64,000 nucleotides of DNA from Paraspadella gotoi (GCA_051294375.1 CM119271.1:3868610-3932609); one strand, 5' to 3'; numbered from the stretch's first letter, positions 33,370-48,563 are shown. Translations and numbers: made by a program. Notes: generated by a model from the letters alone, not told the origin.

Positions 33370-36353
33370 CACGGTTCCTTTTTACATTCGATTTACTCGG
33401 CCATGGAGTGCACAAGAATGAGATGTCCCGGGATACGTTTCCGGACCTTTGGGCTACACAAAAAAAGGTAATCAAATTTTTTCCTAATGACAGTTTTTTT
33501 ATAAATTAATATTAAAATTAGCTATATAAAATCAATAAAGTAGAATAAAAAAATTTAAAAATGGTTTAAATTTTTTTTAAAAATGAAAATATCATGCATC
33601 ATCCATAATCTATGAACAATTTTCTTTCGTTTGAGTCCATAACCATTATTCTATCTTTAATAGTTTATTTGTAATTATTTTTTTTTTTATTAAAATATTA
33701 TTTTAATTTTTTTTCAAATAATTTAAATTAAAAAAAATTATAACTATGCCAAATGATTGAAGAAAAATTTTATATTATAAGGGACTTACCTACCTAATAT
33801 AGGCCTTCAAATACATATATAGTAAGTTCATTATAATGATGTTTTGACATAGAAAATAAATAATTTATAAAATTAAATATATGAAAAAATTTTAACTTTG
33901 AATTTTTTTTTAGCATAATAAACATAATTATTAATTAATTGTTCATGATGCTTTTAATAGCTACTGGTCAGTTGTATCATTCTCAATTATAATAATTTTT
34001 ATAACTTTTTTATTTTTAGTAATACTGACTGCTATATTTACTTACTTTTGACAAAATCCAAAAATTACTGGGTATTAAAAAATTATGTATGAAACAGACG
34101 AAAACTTTTTTTTAAATCACATGCTATTTAATTGTTTGAACTGATATAATATTATCCTTGGACAAAATTTAAAAAGTTTTAAACAATCCCAACTAAGACA
34201 TTTTTAAAGGTTGTCAAATGTATAAATATTTGATATTCGGACTGCTTTGTAGGTTTTAACTTAATTCAGTAGCCTCTTTTAATATGACAGAAAAGCAGTA
34301 TATTTAACAGTTTTTTTATTTGGAGTGGGCATCAAAGTTCTAACACATATTAACATCAGTATATTTGTTAAGTATAGTAGATTCCTCTATAGATTTTTTA
34401 ATTTTTGAAAACGTTTTTACTTTTTTTCCTATAATTTTTTGACACGCAAAACGTTTTTTTGAATTTACGCGAAAGAGAATGTAAAAAATTAAAAATAAAT
34501 AGTACCAATTAGTTAGATTTATGTCTAGAATAGATGAAAAAAAAACTTGTTTAAAAAATTTGATCGGAAGTGGGGTAACTAAGGCTTACCAACGGTATCC
34601 TCCATGCTGATCGTTCTCTCCTATAATTTTTTTTAATTTTAATACATTTGAAAGGGAAAAAAAGAAAATTCAGAATTCAGGTGGCATAAAGGGTAGAGAA
34701 AATCTGTACATAGTGACATGATAATAATGACCTTTTATGTCTTGCGTAATGGGGCAGTAAAGAAACCTTAAAAATGGCAATCATTAAGTCAGTCAATGAA
34801 CCCTTTTCGCGAATTTTTTTTTCTTAATTAAAATGGATGATAAATAATAGAATTAAATTCCCTTTATAAAGGTTGTTATATTTAAAAGAAAATTATCAAT
34901 ACAATTCAACACAATGATGTCTTGGCTTTGTCAAATATGTCAGCAGTTAAGTAATTTTTAAAATTTTATTATGATAAACAAGCAGTATATCAAGCTTTTT
35001 CTTTGCAGTTAAAGATAATGAAAATGATTATTTTTTTTCACAGACAAGAAGGTAGACGTCCAGACTGTTTATATCAAGCTGAAAACATTTTATTATTTAT
35101 CATTTTTTATATTTAAAAAACATTTTATCAAGCTACTACAAATTTTTTGCTTGTTTTTTACTTTAACTGAAAAATACAAAGCAAATTTATAAAGTAGAGA
35201 AAATTTAATGGTAATTAAAATGTAATTCCAGACTTTCCTCTTTTAATTTACAAAAGAAAAACAAAAATTTTATATGCCTTCATTGAAATTTGTAATGCAA
35301 AAAACTGTTATACTTTTAACTCGTATTTAAATAAAAACTGTGTAAAGATTTATGGATAAATTTAACAAAACTGTTCTAAGAAATATGTCCCATGATTAGG
35401 GCTTTAATTTGATACCACACCCACCTTGCTACTCTTTTTTTTCAAAAGATATTCAAGAAAATAACTTTTTTTTATTACTTTTTTGCATCTTGCAGTTTTT
35501 TTAAAAACAACCTAACTTTTGGCCTTAAAAATGTCTAGTTGGGATTGTTTAAAAACTTTTAAATTTTGTCCAAGGATAAATATTATAATCAGTTCAAACA
35601 ATTAATAGCATGTGATTTAAAAAAAAGTTTTTCGTCTGTTTCATACATAATTTTTAATACCAGTTAATTTTTGGATTTTGTCAAAAGTAAGTAAATATAG
35701 CAGTCAGTATTACTAAAAATAAAAAAAGTTATAAAATTATTATAATGAGAATAATACAACTGACCAGTAGCTATTAAAAGCATCATGAACAATTAATTAA
35801 TAATTATGTTTATTATGCTAAAAAAAAATTCAAAGTTAAATTTTTTTCATATATTTAATTTTATAAATTATTTATTTTCTATGTCAAAACATCATCATAA
35901 TAAAACTTACTATATATGTATTTGAAGGCCTATATTAGGTAGGTAAGTCCTTATAATATAAATTTTTCTTCAATCATTTGGCATAGTTATAATTTTTTTT
36001 AATTTAAATTATTTGAAAAATTAAAATAAATATTTTAATAAAGAAATTAATTACAAATAAACTATTAAAGATAGAATAATGGTTATGGACTCAAACGAAA
36101 GAAAATTGTTCATAGATTATGGATGATGCATGATATTTTTATTTTTAAAAAAATGAAACCATTTTTAAAATTTTTTTTATTCTACTTTATTGATTTTATA
36201 TAGCTAATTTTAATATTAATTTATAAAAAAACTGTCATTAGGAAAAATTTGATTACCCTTTTTTTGTGTAACCCAAGGTCCGGAAACGTATCCCGGGACA
36301 TCTTCATTCTTGTGCACTCCATGCCGAGTAAATCGATGTAAAAAGGAACCGTG
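33370..36353. mobile_element. Non-autonomous CAC-ended transposon, copy B
   Basis: Exactly the same length (2984 bp) as the element at 5016-7999, with ATGA at 33366-33369 and 36354-36357. The sequence appears unchanged from copy A. It sits in the same flanks, so it was copied with its block and is not an independent insertion. Confidence 0.85.
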
Positions 36354-36567
36354 ATGAAGAAATAAGCAGAAATAATACGAAAAAATGAATAAAATAATAA
36401 TAATAATAATAATAAAACAAAAAATCCGTCGGAAATAAAGGAACATAAGAGAAAAAAACACCGTCTCGTTCGACGATTGTCAGTCACATCAGAAATCTGA
36501 ATGATAATAGAAAGAAAGAAAGGAAAAAAAAAATTGATGGCTGAAGGACGTAAATATCCTTGAGAGA

Positions 36568-36633
<66 letters not shown>

Positions 36634-37039
36634 AGAAAAAAAGAGACAAAATGGCGATTAAGCTTCTAAGACTCGAAGTCGCGAAGAAACCAGATTTTTC
36701 TTCGTATTTTTCAGTTGCGTCAACGAGAGTTCTCGCGGTGCAAGTGACTTTTAGGTCGGTCCCATTGGTCTATCCAACTAACGCTTTAAATGATCATGAG
36801 TCTGGTAATATTGTATCAATTAAGTTTAAATCTGTAGGTAAGGTAATGTATCATGAGACCTTTTATGTTCATATGTATATACTTGTGCCGTAACGAGATG
36901 ACCTAAAAAAGCGATTACAAGACCAGAAATTTGATGCATCATAATTTATAAAATACTAAATTATTTTAGATAATACTTGATAGATTGATAAGTCTTTTGT
37001 ACTTCTATGAAATTAGTACAACCAATTGGTACAACCAAT

Positions 37040-37303
37040 ATATAAATATATGTGGAGAAGGCGCTACGTGGGCTGAAGATGACTGTCCGTAACTTCTATA
37101 ACCCCCTCTAACAGCCATGGAACGGGTCCCTGGGCATGGAACCAGGCTTGAGGGTTTGCCATGTCCTCAAGGCGGCTTACGGCTCCTCACGCTTCCCGCT
37201 GGGTAGGTACCGGGTTGGGATCGAACCCGGTACCTAGTGGTCATGAGCTGATGGCTTTACTCAATGAGCCACCGGGTCACAACTGAGAGGGTCATGATTC
37301 TAG
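37040..37303 (-). mobile_element. tRNA-derived SINE with intact Pol III promoter, copy B
   Basis: On the minus strand: A box TGGCTCATTGAG (37260-37271) in the context GACCCGGTGGCTCATTGAGT, about 32 bases before the B box GGTTCGATCCC (37217-37227), which is a normal tRNA spacing. The tRNA-unrelated body follows to about 37040, ending near a TGAAATTAGTACAACC hairpin remnant. This is the uninterrupted form of the three broken copies. Transcription by RNA polymerase III is expected from family knowledge and not shown here. Confidence 0.75.
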
Positions 37304-37328
37304 NNNNNNNNNNNNNNNNNNNNNNNNN
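37304..37328. other. 25-N gap that hides no sequence
   Basis: Copy C crosses this point without missing bases (GATTCTAG then GCGGGG at about 49506-49520). Confidence 0.85.
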
Positions 37329-37435
37329 GCGGGGTGAACCTAGGCAATGCCCGACTACATATATATCATACTTCCATAATCATATGATCATATAAAATAG
37401 AGTCACATGTATTTAAGTAAATGTGGAATATTTTA

Positions 37436-37535
37436 TGAAATTGGTAAAACCAATATAAAAATTAATAAATCAGCTATCTCGCCCCTGACTTTGAACAGGC
37501 TTTGGTGGTTTAAGGCCTCCATCACTCTTACAAGA
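37436..37535 (+). repeat. Dispersed repeat end, opposite orientation, block B
   Basis: ATGAAATTGGTAAAACCAAT, TAAATCAGCTATCTCGCCCC and AGGCTTTGGTGGTTTAAGGC. With 27911-28027 it forms an inverted pair about 9.4 kb apart. Confidence 0.55.
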
Positions 37536-37919
37536 TAATGACATAGCAGGTCCCTGCAAGCTTATGCAATATTTGTTTGTTTTAATTGAAAATTGGCAGA
37601 TAAGTGATCAACAATAAATTGTTTATTTGAAATAAATATGTACCACTTATATACTATATAGACATATAATTTCCCAAAAATGAATATAATAAGAAAATTA
37701 CTGCGGCATGATACATCGAAATTACTGTTCTTGTTTTTCAAATATTTTTTTTTTAAATCAAACATTTATTTTTAGTCAGAAGATTGTTAAGTCGGTGTGG
37801 GGGGGTTATTTAATTGGTCTGACCTTGGAGTGTTGGGTTGTTGATTAGGAATGGCACTGATACTTTGCTCGTCTGGTTCTGCAGATCTATACATCTTTTG
37901 TTGATAGCGATGGGTATTA

Positions 37920-37944
37920 NNNNNNNNNNNNNNNNNNNNNNNNN
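37920..37944. other. 25-N gap joining block B to block C
   Basis: Left side is the interior of unique sequence that continues in copy C at 50105; right side is the first base of block C. Confidence 0.9.
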
Positions 37945-38478
37945 ACGACGGAGATTTGGATTCGAATACGTTTCCTCATTACTAATTTAATTTGTCATAT
38001 TTCTCGGGTATAATCCCATTTTTTAGGCTTTTTCCGCATGGCATCCAGGCAGATTCGCGCATTTTATGCGAGAGAATCAAGCTCAATATTGTCTTTCACA
38101 TTTCGTCAATTCCATCAAGAAAAAGGAACAAATGAAAATGGCCCCACATATGATTATATATCTTTTCATTCCCCGCGCTTTTTTTATTCTTATTGACTTT
38201 TATGTTTGTTAATCGGAAATGGTATTGAAGAAACTGTCATTAAAATTTATTTTTGTTTCACTTACTACTAAGCATTCACCGTGCTCGTGAGTAAAAATAT
38301 TTTCTCACTCTTTTTACGTAATATTCTTTAAAATTTTATTGATGATTTGTTGTCTTTTTTCAGATTTTGCTACAAAACTTTGTCTGCACTTTATTCTACT
38401 ATTTAAAGCAGAAACAGTATATTTTAGAATTAATTGTTAGAGAGAACAATAGGTTTTGATTTTACAAACGATTTATTG

Positions 38479-38534
38479 TTAAGAGACAACATGTTTCGGC
38501 TTGTTGCTTTTCAAGCCTTCATCACTAACACTAA
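38479..38534 (-). ncRNA. Hammerhead-like motif with one core substitution, block C
   Basis: Same as the 26315-26370 motif. Confidence 0.4.
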
Positions 38535-38650
38535 ATAGCAACAAAAAAGAAAAGTATTACAAATCAAGAATCAATTTGTATAATTATTTACATAATCTAG
38601 TCTAGAGAGCGATTCAAAGATACTACCTTGCTTCTCTGCCTTGGACATTT

Positions 38651-38710
<60 letters not shown>

Positions 38711-38973
38711 ACCTATTTTTATTCTTTGCAAATAGAAATAAGTATCGATTAATCGATTGTAGCATTGACTATTGTTGTGGAATTGTTGTTTTTTATTAAC
38801 GAACCTTTTTACTGTACCCAAAAGGTCATGCAGTCCGCAGAAAGCGTTCCCGGGCCGTATCCCTAGATCCATCATTCATTCATTCTCTCTCACTCTTTCT
38901 TTCTCTGCTCTTTTTCAACGTTTATAAATTTTTGCCCAATGCCCTAAATTCCATCTCATAGAATCCAACATAT

Positions 38974-39010
<37 letters not shown>

Positions 39011-40074
39011 TATCATAATTATCATCATTATCACAGCAATATACAATTGTTTTTTTCATTGTCAAATGCATCACTGAGTTTCTTTTTCACTGTTATCACC
39101 TTCGACTCATGCAATTACGATCGGCATTCCCTTTGTAGACACACGAAATGTAAACCATCAAGTTTAGTAACGAAAAGAGTAACTTTATTTCTCAATAAAA
39201 AAAAAAAAAAAAAAAAAGTCAAAAACCCGTTAATCAACTTAATGCGATCGTTCCGTCGAGATCGACACCGGGTCATTCCACGCGATGAAAATCGTCGCGC
39301 GATGAATAAAAAAAAACGTGATCTGGAACGATGATGACGATGATGACGATGATGGCGACGATGACGACGATGACAAAGATGGCGACGATGACAAAGAGGG
39401 CGACGATGACGATGATGGCGACGATGACGAAGATGACGATGATGACGATGACTAAGACATTGACGATGATGACGATGATGACGATGACGACGATGACGAT
39501 ACGACGATGACGAGGATGATAATAGCGAGTCTGTCATTCGTTGCTAAGGCGGCGAGGGGGAGACTGGATGTCGTTGATTGGGGTACAGGGGTACAGGGTA
39601 CAGGGGTACAGGGGTACAGGGTACAGGGGTACAGGGCCTGAGGAGCCAAAGAAATGCATATAAGGCGAAGGGCGAACGCGAAGGAAAGAAGCCGACGATT
39701 TTCCGGTCCAAAGGCGAATGATGATCTTTCGAGGCGAAGAAAGAATTGACGAATGAACGACGATGACGTCGCGATGAATGAAAGATGAATGAAAGATGAA
39801 TGAGGAATTCGCGAGGATGAATGATTGCCGATGTGAGTTGGCGAATCGACGAGCGACCGAGTTTTGTAATAAATTTTTAATAATATTGTCGTAATAAAGT
39901 ACGATGAAAGACCACTCAAAAAAATAAAATTTTAGAAGAATTTCATTTATTACAAAATACATTAAACAATTAGTATGAGGAACGAGTGAAACGTGAAGAT
40001 CGGCCTTGCTGAACTTTTGATCGGAGAAAGTTACAATAAATTTTATTACGTAGTACAATATATACATAAATATT

Positions 40075-40191
40075 GGTATTGGTGATGGAGTCCTTAAACC
40101 ACCAAAGCCTGTCCAAAGTCAGGGGCAAGATAGCTTATTTATTAAATGAATGGATAATTTTTATATTGGGTTGTACCAATTTCATATATTA
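40075..40191 (-). repeat. Dispersed repeat end, block C
   Basis: Same as 27911-28027. Confidence 0.55.
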
Positions 40192-41175
40192 TCTGTGACA
40201 GTATAAGGACCATTTTTACACACTACAAGCTGCATTATTACTTGCTTTTCTTCCTTCCCGCATCCATTTTTCTCGCTATTTTTGCTTTATCGGCTTTTGC
40301 TTTTCTTCTTTCTCGCCATCCCCTTGCTTAATCAGCTTTGCTTCTCTTTATTCGAAACTTCTGACCCAAAACAACGACGCCGTTACGAATCTACGGACGT
40401 CATTTCGAATCGACACCCGAAAAAAAAAAAAAAAACTGGCGTCGTCAGAAATCCATTCTCATCGTTCACAATTTCGATCGTTTCCCACAAAATCCGTTTT
40501 TCACGTCGAACGTTGAACCGAGTGAGAAAAAAGTTTAATCGTCGAAAATTGAAAACGTCAGGCGAAACAAAGCGTTTTGAGTCGAGCGCCGACTAGCGGG
40601 AGAAACGCTACGCCACCCCCTGGCGGGTAAAAGGCGCTGAAAAGTTTGACGCCGGGGAAAAACGATTGCCGCCATTTTTCACGCGACGTTGAACGCGGAA
40701 AGAATGAGAACGAGGGAGAAAAGATCAACCGACGTGAGAAGGAAACCGATGGCGACAAAGACGACGAAAAGAATGAATAAGAAAAAAGAGTAAGTTATAG
40801 TAAGTAACATAGTAATAGAAACGAAAGTTAAAAACTACGAAGGAAAATGTAGAAAAGGAAAAACAGAACAGCAAATAACAAAAGAAACAGATGGTAAGAC
40901 CTTGACGAAAATGACGCGAAAAAATCGCACAAAACAAACAACAACAACAATAACAACAACAACAACAGCATAACGACCAGGCAACAGAAGATGCGTTTTC
41001 TAATTTTCCAAAAATTTGTAAATTTGTCAGGTTTATTACGAAACTTATTTATGACTATACTTTAAAATATTTATATGAACTAAACTTAACTGCCAGTCAC
41101 TTAACTGCCAGTAACTGAACTGCCATCAAAATAAAGATTGCTTCTCGTTTTTAAATTTAATTTCAAGAAAGAATA

Positions 41176-41277
<102 letters not shown>

Positions 41278-41553
41278 GCAATTGCGACGAACGTCAAGTT
41301 TCGATATAACGAATGTCAGAGTTTGCGAGGGCATAGATTTAGGATACCGTCCGACCGCCGCAGAAACCGGATCTGCCGCTGCGTTGCGCGTCGTAACCTT
41401 CTTTTCCTTTTTTTTCTTTCCTTCAAATCTGGAAATCAAATCGAAATTTTAATTTTTAATCTTTCGGTGGGGAAAAAGTCTCATTTTTCTTCGGCTGTGG
41501 GAGAGCAAGGGAGGAAATGGAGGAAAGGAAAGAAGGAGAATGGGAGGGGAGAG

Positions 41554-41610
<57 letters not shown>

Positions 41611-42353
41611 GGAGACAACGAACAGCGGATGGAACAACGAAGAAAAATATTTGCGTTGAAAGGAAAAAGGAGAAGGGAGGAAAGGGAGGAAGAACGGGCG
41701 ACGACTCGGAGGCAAATATTGGAATCGAAAGGAAAATGAAAATAAGAAAAGAAACTGAGATTGTGGAAAGTGGGGAATGGGAGAGAAAAGAGAGAGGAAA
41801 AAGAGAGGAAAAAGAGAGGAAAAAAGAGAGGAATCATTGAGGAAAAAATAGAAAAAACGAGAGGAGAAAGAGAAAGAAAGGAACAAGAGAGAGAAAAGAG
41901 AGAGGAAAGAGAGAAAAGAAAGAATAAAAAGAGAAAGAGAGAAGAGAAAGAGAAAGAAAAGAGGGAGAAAAAGAGAGGAAAGAAAGAAGAAAAATAGAAA
42001 AAAGAGAGGAAAAGAGAAGAAAGGAACAAGAAAGAAAAAGAGAAGAAAAAAGAGAAAAGAAAGAAGAAAATAGTAGAAAAAGAGAGGAAAGGGAAAGATA
42101 AAGAAAAAATAAAAGGCGAGGAGAAAAAAGTGAGAAAATGGAACGAGCGTGCGACGTATTGTGATGGAAAGAAAAAGATGAAGAATTAATTTCAGTGAAA
42201 AAATGTGAACGTCGTACATAAACTTCTCAACGATCACGTGACAGAAATCACGAAATAAGTCGTGGATCACGAGAAGGATCTTTGTTGAAACCGGGCGTGA
42301 ATTAATTAATTCACTCGTGAAATGACCGAAGAACGGATGAAAAATATCGAAAA

Positions 42354-42426
<73 letters not shown>

Positions 42427-42631
42427 GTTTCTCTTGGCCTAAATTCGTATCGGGAAACTGATGCCACGAAATCCGTATGGAAAAGAACGAGGAGAGATGG
42501 AATCTTGCTGGTCACAGATGGAATCATATGGAATCGAAACGGTCGGAGATGAAAACATATAGAACGTAGTAGATAAAACTAAACTCTTTATCTCTCTCTC
42601 TCTCTCTGTCTCTCTCTCTCTCTCTCTTTCT

Positions 42632-42740
<109 letters not shown>

Positions 42741-43639
42741 ATCCAGCGAAATTCATACACTAAAAGTCGAGTTTGGAAGGTCGGAGATTTGAAATTTATG
42801 TTTTCGAGTCGAGATTAGATTTTTCGTGTTTGTCGCTTCGCGCGAAAAGACGCATGCAGTCATGCACGCAAGTTATGACTCGTGATCGCACGCAAAGTCA
42901 CGTGGGTGCACGTCGTCTCGTGATCGCACGCAAGGCCTTGTATCCGGTATCTCTGAAACTGAAATAGAAGTCAAGTGATGTTCCAATCAACATTTATTTG
43001 TGTATTTTTTTCAGAAATTATGGTGTCCGAGAATTATATAAGCTTGATTTATACATACATGTTTTACTGGAGAGGGGTTATTATTACGCATAGGATTAAA
43101 ATGATCATAAAATATTTTTTTTAGCTCTAAGAACAACAACTCAAAAAGTCAGGCCGACAATTTCTTCCACAATGTTGTTGAATAACAAAATACTAAGGTC
43201 TTCTCCATTTCCTCTCTCAGAGAGAAACACGAAACAGTTTTTTGTCTTTGGCACAAAACGTCGGATCCTTGGAGAAGAAAATAATCGATACACGTGATCC
43301 TGGAAATTCAATTTTCTTCACGCGTGAAAAAATGTGGCGGAAAAAAAAAAAAAAGATTGGTTCGAGGTGAAATTGCATCTTCGTTCAGGAGGAATCTTTA
43401 AATAATTGAGTGAAGAGACATAAAAGGGAGAATATTGGATGTTATGCGAACGGGTGCGTTCGAATACTGTAATTTGCGGTATTGGTTTTGCATATTGGAG
43501 ACAGGTTTGCGCATTGCACACTGGGCAGGGGGCATATATTTCCTTACGCGTATCCAAAAATCGATGGAAATTGGAACCTAAGATGGGCTTGGTCAATGGT
43601 CATGAAGTGACAGCTTTACTTCACGAACCACCGTGTCAC

Positions 43640-43678
<39 letters not shown>

Positions 43679-43679
43679 C

Positions 43680-43714
<35 letters not shown>

Positions 43715-44179
43715 TGATCACTCTATTAGTATTTTAGCTCCCAGCCTTCCCAGAATCATCAAATCTAAATATCAAAAGCCGAGGATCGAAACGAAAGCTT
43801 TGGACCCTCAGTTCTAGTGGACTGACTGTGGATTCCATTTTCAAATTTATAATAATGACAAACATTAACAACCAACGGAAACAGAAAGAGTTCTTAGCAA
43901 ACCAAAAAAAAAATCAATGAGAGACCAGAATGAGAATAAAAAGTAAACAGTGGAGACTCAAATTACGTCATGATTCGTATGCTGAAGATCGATTTTTGGG
44001 GCAAATCCGATATCAAAAGGATTCCAACACAAACCGTTCCTAAAATTGTAGAGTAATTGACATTTGAACAGAATAATTTTCATTGTTTGTAAACAATTAC
44101 GCAACAAAAGTTTAGAGAATCAGCGAAGAAGTAAACTTGCAAAAAAAAAATGTTGATGTTCCCGATTTTTTTTAAAAAT

Positions 44180-45186
44180 AAGAACGGTAATTCGAATTTG
44201 TTTTCGCCGCAGTGACTGCCTTATCTCGTATATTTCTTGTGACATGACATGACATGACATGACATGACATGACAAGACAATACGTAACATGACATAACTG
44301 AATGACTAGGATTTCCTGAAGGCGCGGACGCTAGCAGTCAGTTAGATTTGATGTTTTTTTCCTGACTTAAAAATGAACACAACTATGGGCAAACAATAAG
44401 CGTTTTTCACGTAAGTGGGACAGACCAACCGACAGACATACGACCGACAGACAGACAGAACGACAGACAGAGACAGAACCAACCAAAATTGACCTAAAGA
44501 GTTGCTCCACAAGTACTCACGGAGCAACTAAAAAATTTGTCGTGTTTCCCCAAAGCCATTCTCATCGTTGATGAACTCGTGAAGGCAAAAAGGTGATGAC
44601 ATAATGAGAGTTTGGGACGAAAATACCTCAAAAGGGGGATAGGGGAGGGCGGGATAGGGAGGCGGGATAGGGAAGGGGGGATATGGGAAAAGCGACGGTG
44701 ACAAAGACATTAATGAGGATGAAGATGATAAAACTAACGACGCAAGTTATGATGTCGAGGATTGTTTGACTTTTTTTTATGAGTTGTGCCGTGAGTACTC
44801 TCGGAGCAACTCTATTATGTCACTTTTCAGTCTGTCTGATGGTCAGTCCTTTGGTTAGTCGGTCCGTTGGCATGTTTTGTCTGTCGATCTGTCCCACTTA
44901 AGTTTAAAAAATGCATGTAATTTGCCTATAGTTGGTTTCTCATTTGTTAAGACAGAAAAAAACCTCAAATGTAAGAGACTGCTAGAGTCACCTTCAGGAA
45001 ATCCTAAAACAATAAGGAATAAAAGATGGAGTTTAAATGCAGTGCATGTCCTAAATATATGGGCTAAGAAAGTTAATAAGTTATTGTAGTCATATATTCA
45101 TGTTATGTCACGTGATGTCATGTCACGAGAAATACACGTGATAAGGGAGTCACTTCGGCGCAACACATTTGAATTACCCGTTCTTG
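44180..45186. repeat. Compound inverted-repeat element, copy C
   Basis: Same structure as at 3658-4650. The left side keeps the CTTAAAAATGAACACAACTA stretch (near 44367) that is damaged in copies A and B, so this copy looks closest to a consensus on that side. Confidence 0.6.
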
Positions 45187-45242
45187 TTTTTTTTTACATT
45201 CTTTGTTCTCCTAGTCTTTTGACTTCATTTTCTATTTCTCTT

Positions 45243-45332
<90 letters not shown>

Positions 45333-45579
45333 TTCTCATCTTATTCTTTCCTCTCTTCCGCCCCTTCTTGCCAAAATACGAGCCGGTTTCCCAAATAGCA
45401 GCCGCCCTCACCAAACATAAGCTCGGGCCCAGTCTTCAACTTAATCCACGGCGAAAAAAAAATGTGTTTTGAAACCTTCTGGAGTTTTTAACTAGTTTTT
45501 AACATGGTTCGTCAATATTGATCGCTATAATAAAGGAATAATTCAATAAAGGAATAAAAAAAAATGTAGAAAGAAATGA

Positions 45580-48563
45580 CACGGTTCCTTTTTACATTCG
45601 ATTTACTCGGCCATGGAGTGCACAAGAATGAGATGTCCCGGGATACGTTTCCGGACCTTTGGGCTACACAAAAAAAGGTAATCAAATTTTTTCCTAATGA
45701 CAGTTTTTTTATAAATTAATATTAAAATTAGCTATATAAAATCAATAAAGTAGAATAAAAAAATTTAAAAATGGTTTAAATTTTTTTTAAAAATGAAAAT
45801 ATCATGCATCATCCATAATCTATGAACAATTTTCTTTCGTTTGAGTCCATAACCATTATTCTATCTTTAATAGTTTATTTGTAATTATTTTTTTTTTTAT
45901 TAAAATATTATTTTAATTTTTTTTCAAATAATTTAAATTAAAAAAAATTATAACTATGCCAAATGATTGAAGAAAAATTTTATATTATAAGGGACTTACC
46001 TACCTAATATAGGCCTTCAAATACATATATAGTAAGTTCATTATAATGATGTTTTGACATAGAAAATAAATAATTTATAAAATTAAATATATGAAAAAAT
46101 TTTAACTTTGAATTTTTTTTTAGCATAATAAACATAATTATTAATTAATTGTTCATGATGCTTTTAATAGCTACTGGTCAGTTGTATCATTCTCAATTAT
46201 AATAATTTTTATAACTTTTTTATTTTTAGTAATACTGACTGCTATATTTACTTACTTTTGACAAAATCCAAAAATTACTGGGTATTAAAAAATTATGTAT
46301 GAAACAGACGAAAACTTTTTTTTAAATCACATGCTATTTAATTGTTTGAACTGATATAATATTATCCTTGGACAAAATTTAAAAAGTTTTAAACAATCCC
46401 AACTAAGACATTTTTAAAGGTTGTCAAATGTATAAATATTTGATATTCGGACTGCTTTGTAGGTTTTAACTTAATTCAGTAGCCTCTTTTAATATGACAG
46501 AAAAGCAGTATATTTAACAGTTTTTTTATTTGGAGTGGGCATCAAAGTTCTAACACATATTAACATCAGTATATTTGTTAAGTATAGTAGATTCCTCTAT
46601 AGATTTTTTAATTTTTGAAAACGTTTTTACTTTTTTTCCTATAATTTTTTGACACGCAAAACGTTTTTTTGAATTTACGCGAAAGAGAATGTAAAAAATT
46701 AAAAATAAATAGTACCAATTAGTTAGATTTATGTCTAGAATAGATGAAAAAAAAACTTGTTTAAAAAATTTGATCGGAAGTGGGGTAACTAAGGCTTACC
46801 AACGGTATCCTCCATGCTGATCGTTCTCTCCTATAATTTTTTTTAATTTTAATACATTTGAAAGGGAAAAAAAGAAAATTCAGAATTCAGGTGGCATAAA
46901 GGGTAGAGAAAATCTGTACATAGTGACATGATAATAATGACCTTTTATGTCTTGCGTAATGGGGCAGTAAAGAAACCTTAAAAATGGCAATCATTAAGTC
47001 AGTCAATGAACCCTTTTCGCGAATTTTTTTTTCTTAATTAAAATGGATGATAAATAATAGAATTAAATTCCCTTTATAAAGGTTGTTATATTTAAAAGAA
47101 AATTATCAATACAATTCAACACAATGATGTCTTGGCTTTGTCAAATATGTCAGCAGTTAAGTAATTTTTAAAATTTTATTATGATAAACAAGCAGTATAT
47201 CAAGCTTTTTCTTTGCAGTTAAAGATAATGAAAATGATTATTTTTTTTCACAGACAAGAAGGTAGACGTCCAGACTGTTTATATCAAGCTGAAAACATTT
47301 TATTATTTATCATTTTTTATATTTAAAAAACATTTTATCAAGCTACTACAAATTTTTTGCTTGTTTTTTACTTTAACTGAAAAATACAAAGCAAATTTAT
47401 AAAGTAGAGAAAATTTAATGGTAATTAAAATGTAATTCCAGACTTTCCTCTTTTAATTTACAAAAGAAAAACAAAAATTTTATATGCCTTCATTGAAATT
47501 TGTAATGCAAAAAACTGTTATACTTTTAACTCGTATTTAAATAAAAACTGTGTAAAGATTTATGGATAAATTTAACAAAACTGTTCTAAGAAATATGTCC
47601 CATGATTAGGGCTTTAATTTGATACCACACCCACCTTGCTACTCTTTTTTTTCAAAAGATATTCAAGAAAATAACTTTTTTTTATTACTTTTTTGCATCT
47701 TGCAGTTTTTTTAAAAACAACCTAACTTTTGGCCTTAAAAATGTCTAGTTGGGATTGTTTAAAAACTTTTAAATTTTGTCCAAGGATAAATATTATAATC
47801 AGTTCAAACAATTAATAGCATGTGATTTAAAAAAAAGTTTTTCGTCTGTTTCATACATAATTTTTAATACCAGTTAATTTTTGGATTTTGTCAAAAGTAA
47901 GTAAATATAGCAGTCAGTATTACTAAAAATAAAAAAAGTTATAAAATTATTATAATGAGAATAATACAACTGACCAGTAGCTATTAAAAGCATCATGAAC
48001 AATTAATTAATAATTATGTTTATTATGCTAAAAAAAAATTCAAAGTTAAATTTTTTTCATATATTTAATTTTATAAATTATTTATTTTCTATGTCAAAAC
48101 ATCATCATAATAAAACTTACTATATATGTATTTGAAGGCCTATATTAGGTAGGTAAGTCCTTATAATATAAATTTTTCTTCAATCATTTGGCATAGTTAT
48201 AATTTTTTTTAATTTAAATTATTTGAAAAATTAAAATAAATATTTTAATAAAGAAATTAATTACAAATAAACTATTAAAGATAGAATAATGGTTATGGAC
48301 TCAAACGAAAGAAAATTGTTCATAGATTATGGATGATGCATGATATTTTTATTTTTAAAAAAATGAAACCATTTTTAAAATTTTTTTTATTCTACTTTAT
48401 TGATTTTATATAGCTAATTTTAATATTAATTTATAAAAAAACTGTCATTAGGAAAAATTTGATTACCCTTTTTTTGTGTAACCCAAGGTCCGGAAACGTA
48501 TCCCGGGACATCTTCATTCTTGTGCACTCCATGCCGAGTAAATCGATGTAAAAAGGAACCGTG
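45580..48563. mobile_element. Non-autonomous CAC-ended transposon, copy C
   Basis: 2984 bp, flanked by ATGA at 45576-45579 and 48564-48567, apparently unchanged relative to copies A and B. The left flank outside the element carries indels relative to A and B, while the element does not. Confidence 0.85.

Noticed and set aside
36651-36893. 80-codon ORF beginning MAIKLLRLEV, repeated at 48861
   Set aside because: Frameshifted in the other copies (8394, 25168 and inverted 22564), no known domain, and ends in repeat sequence. Coding would need conserved frame.
37210-37290. A genuine tRNA gene
   Set aside because: A and B boxes are present, but the acceptor stem cannot be closed convincingly and the sequence continues into a repeated SINE body present in several copies.
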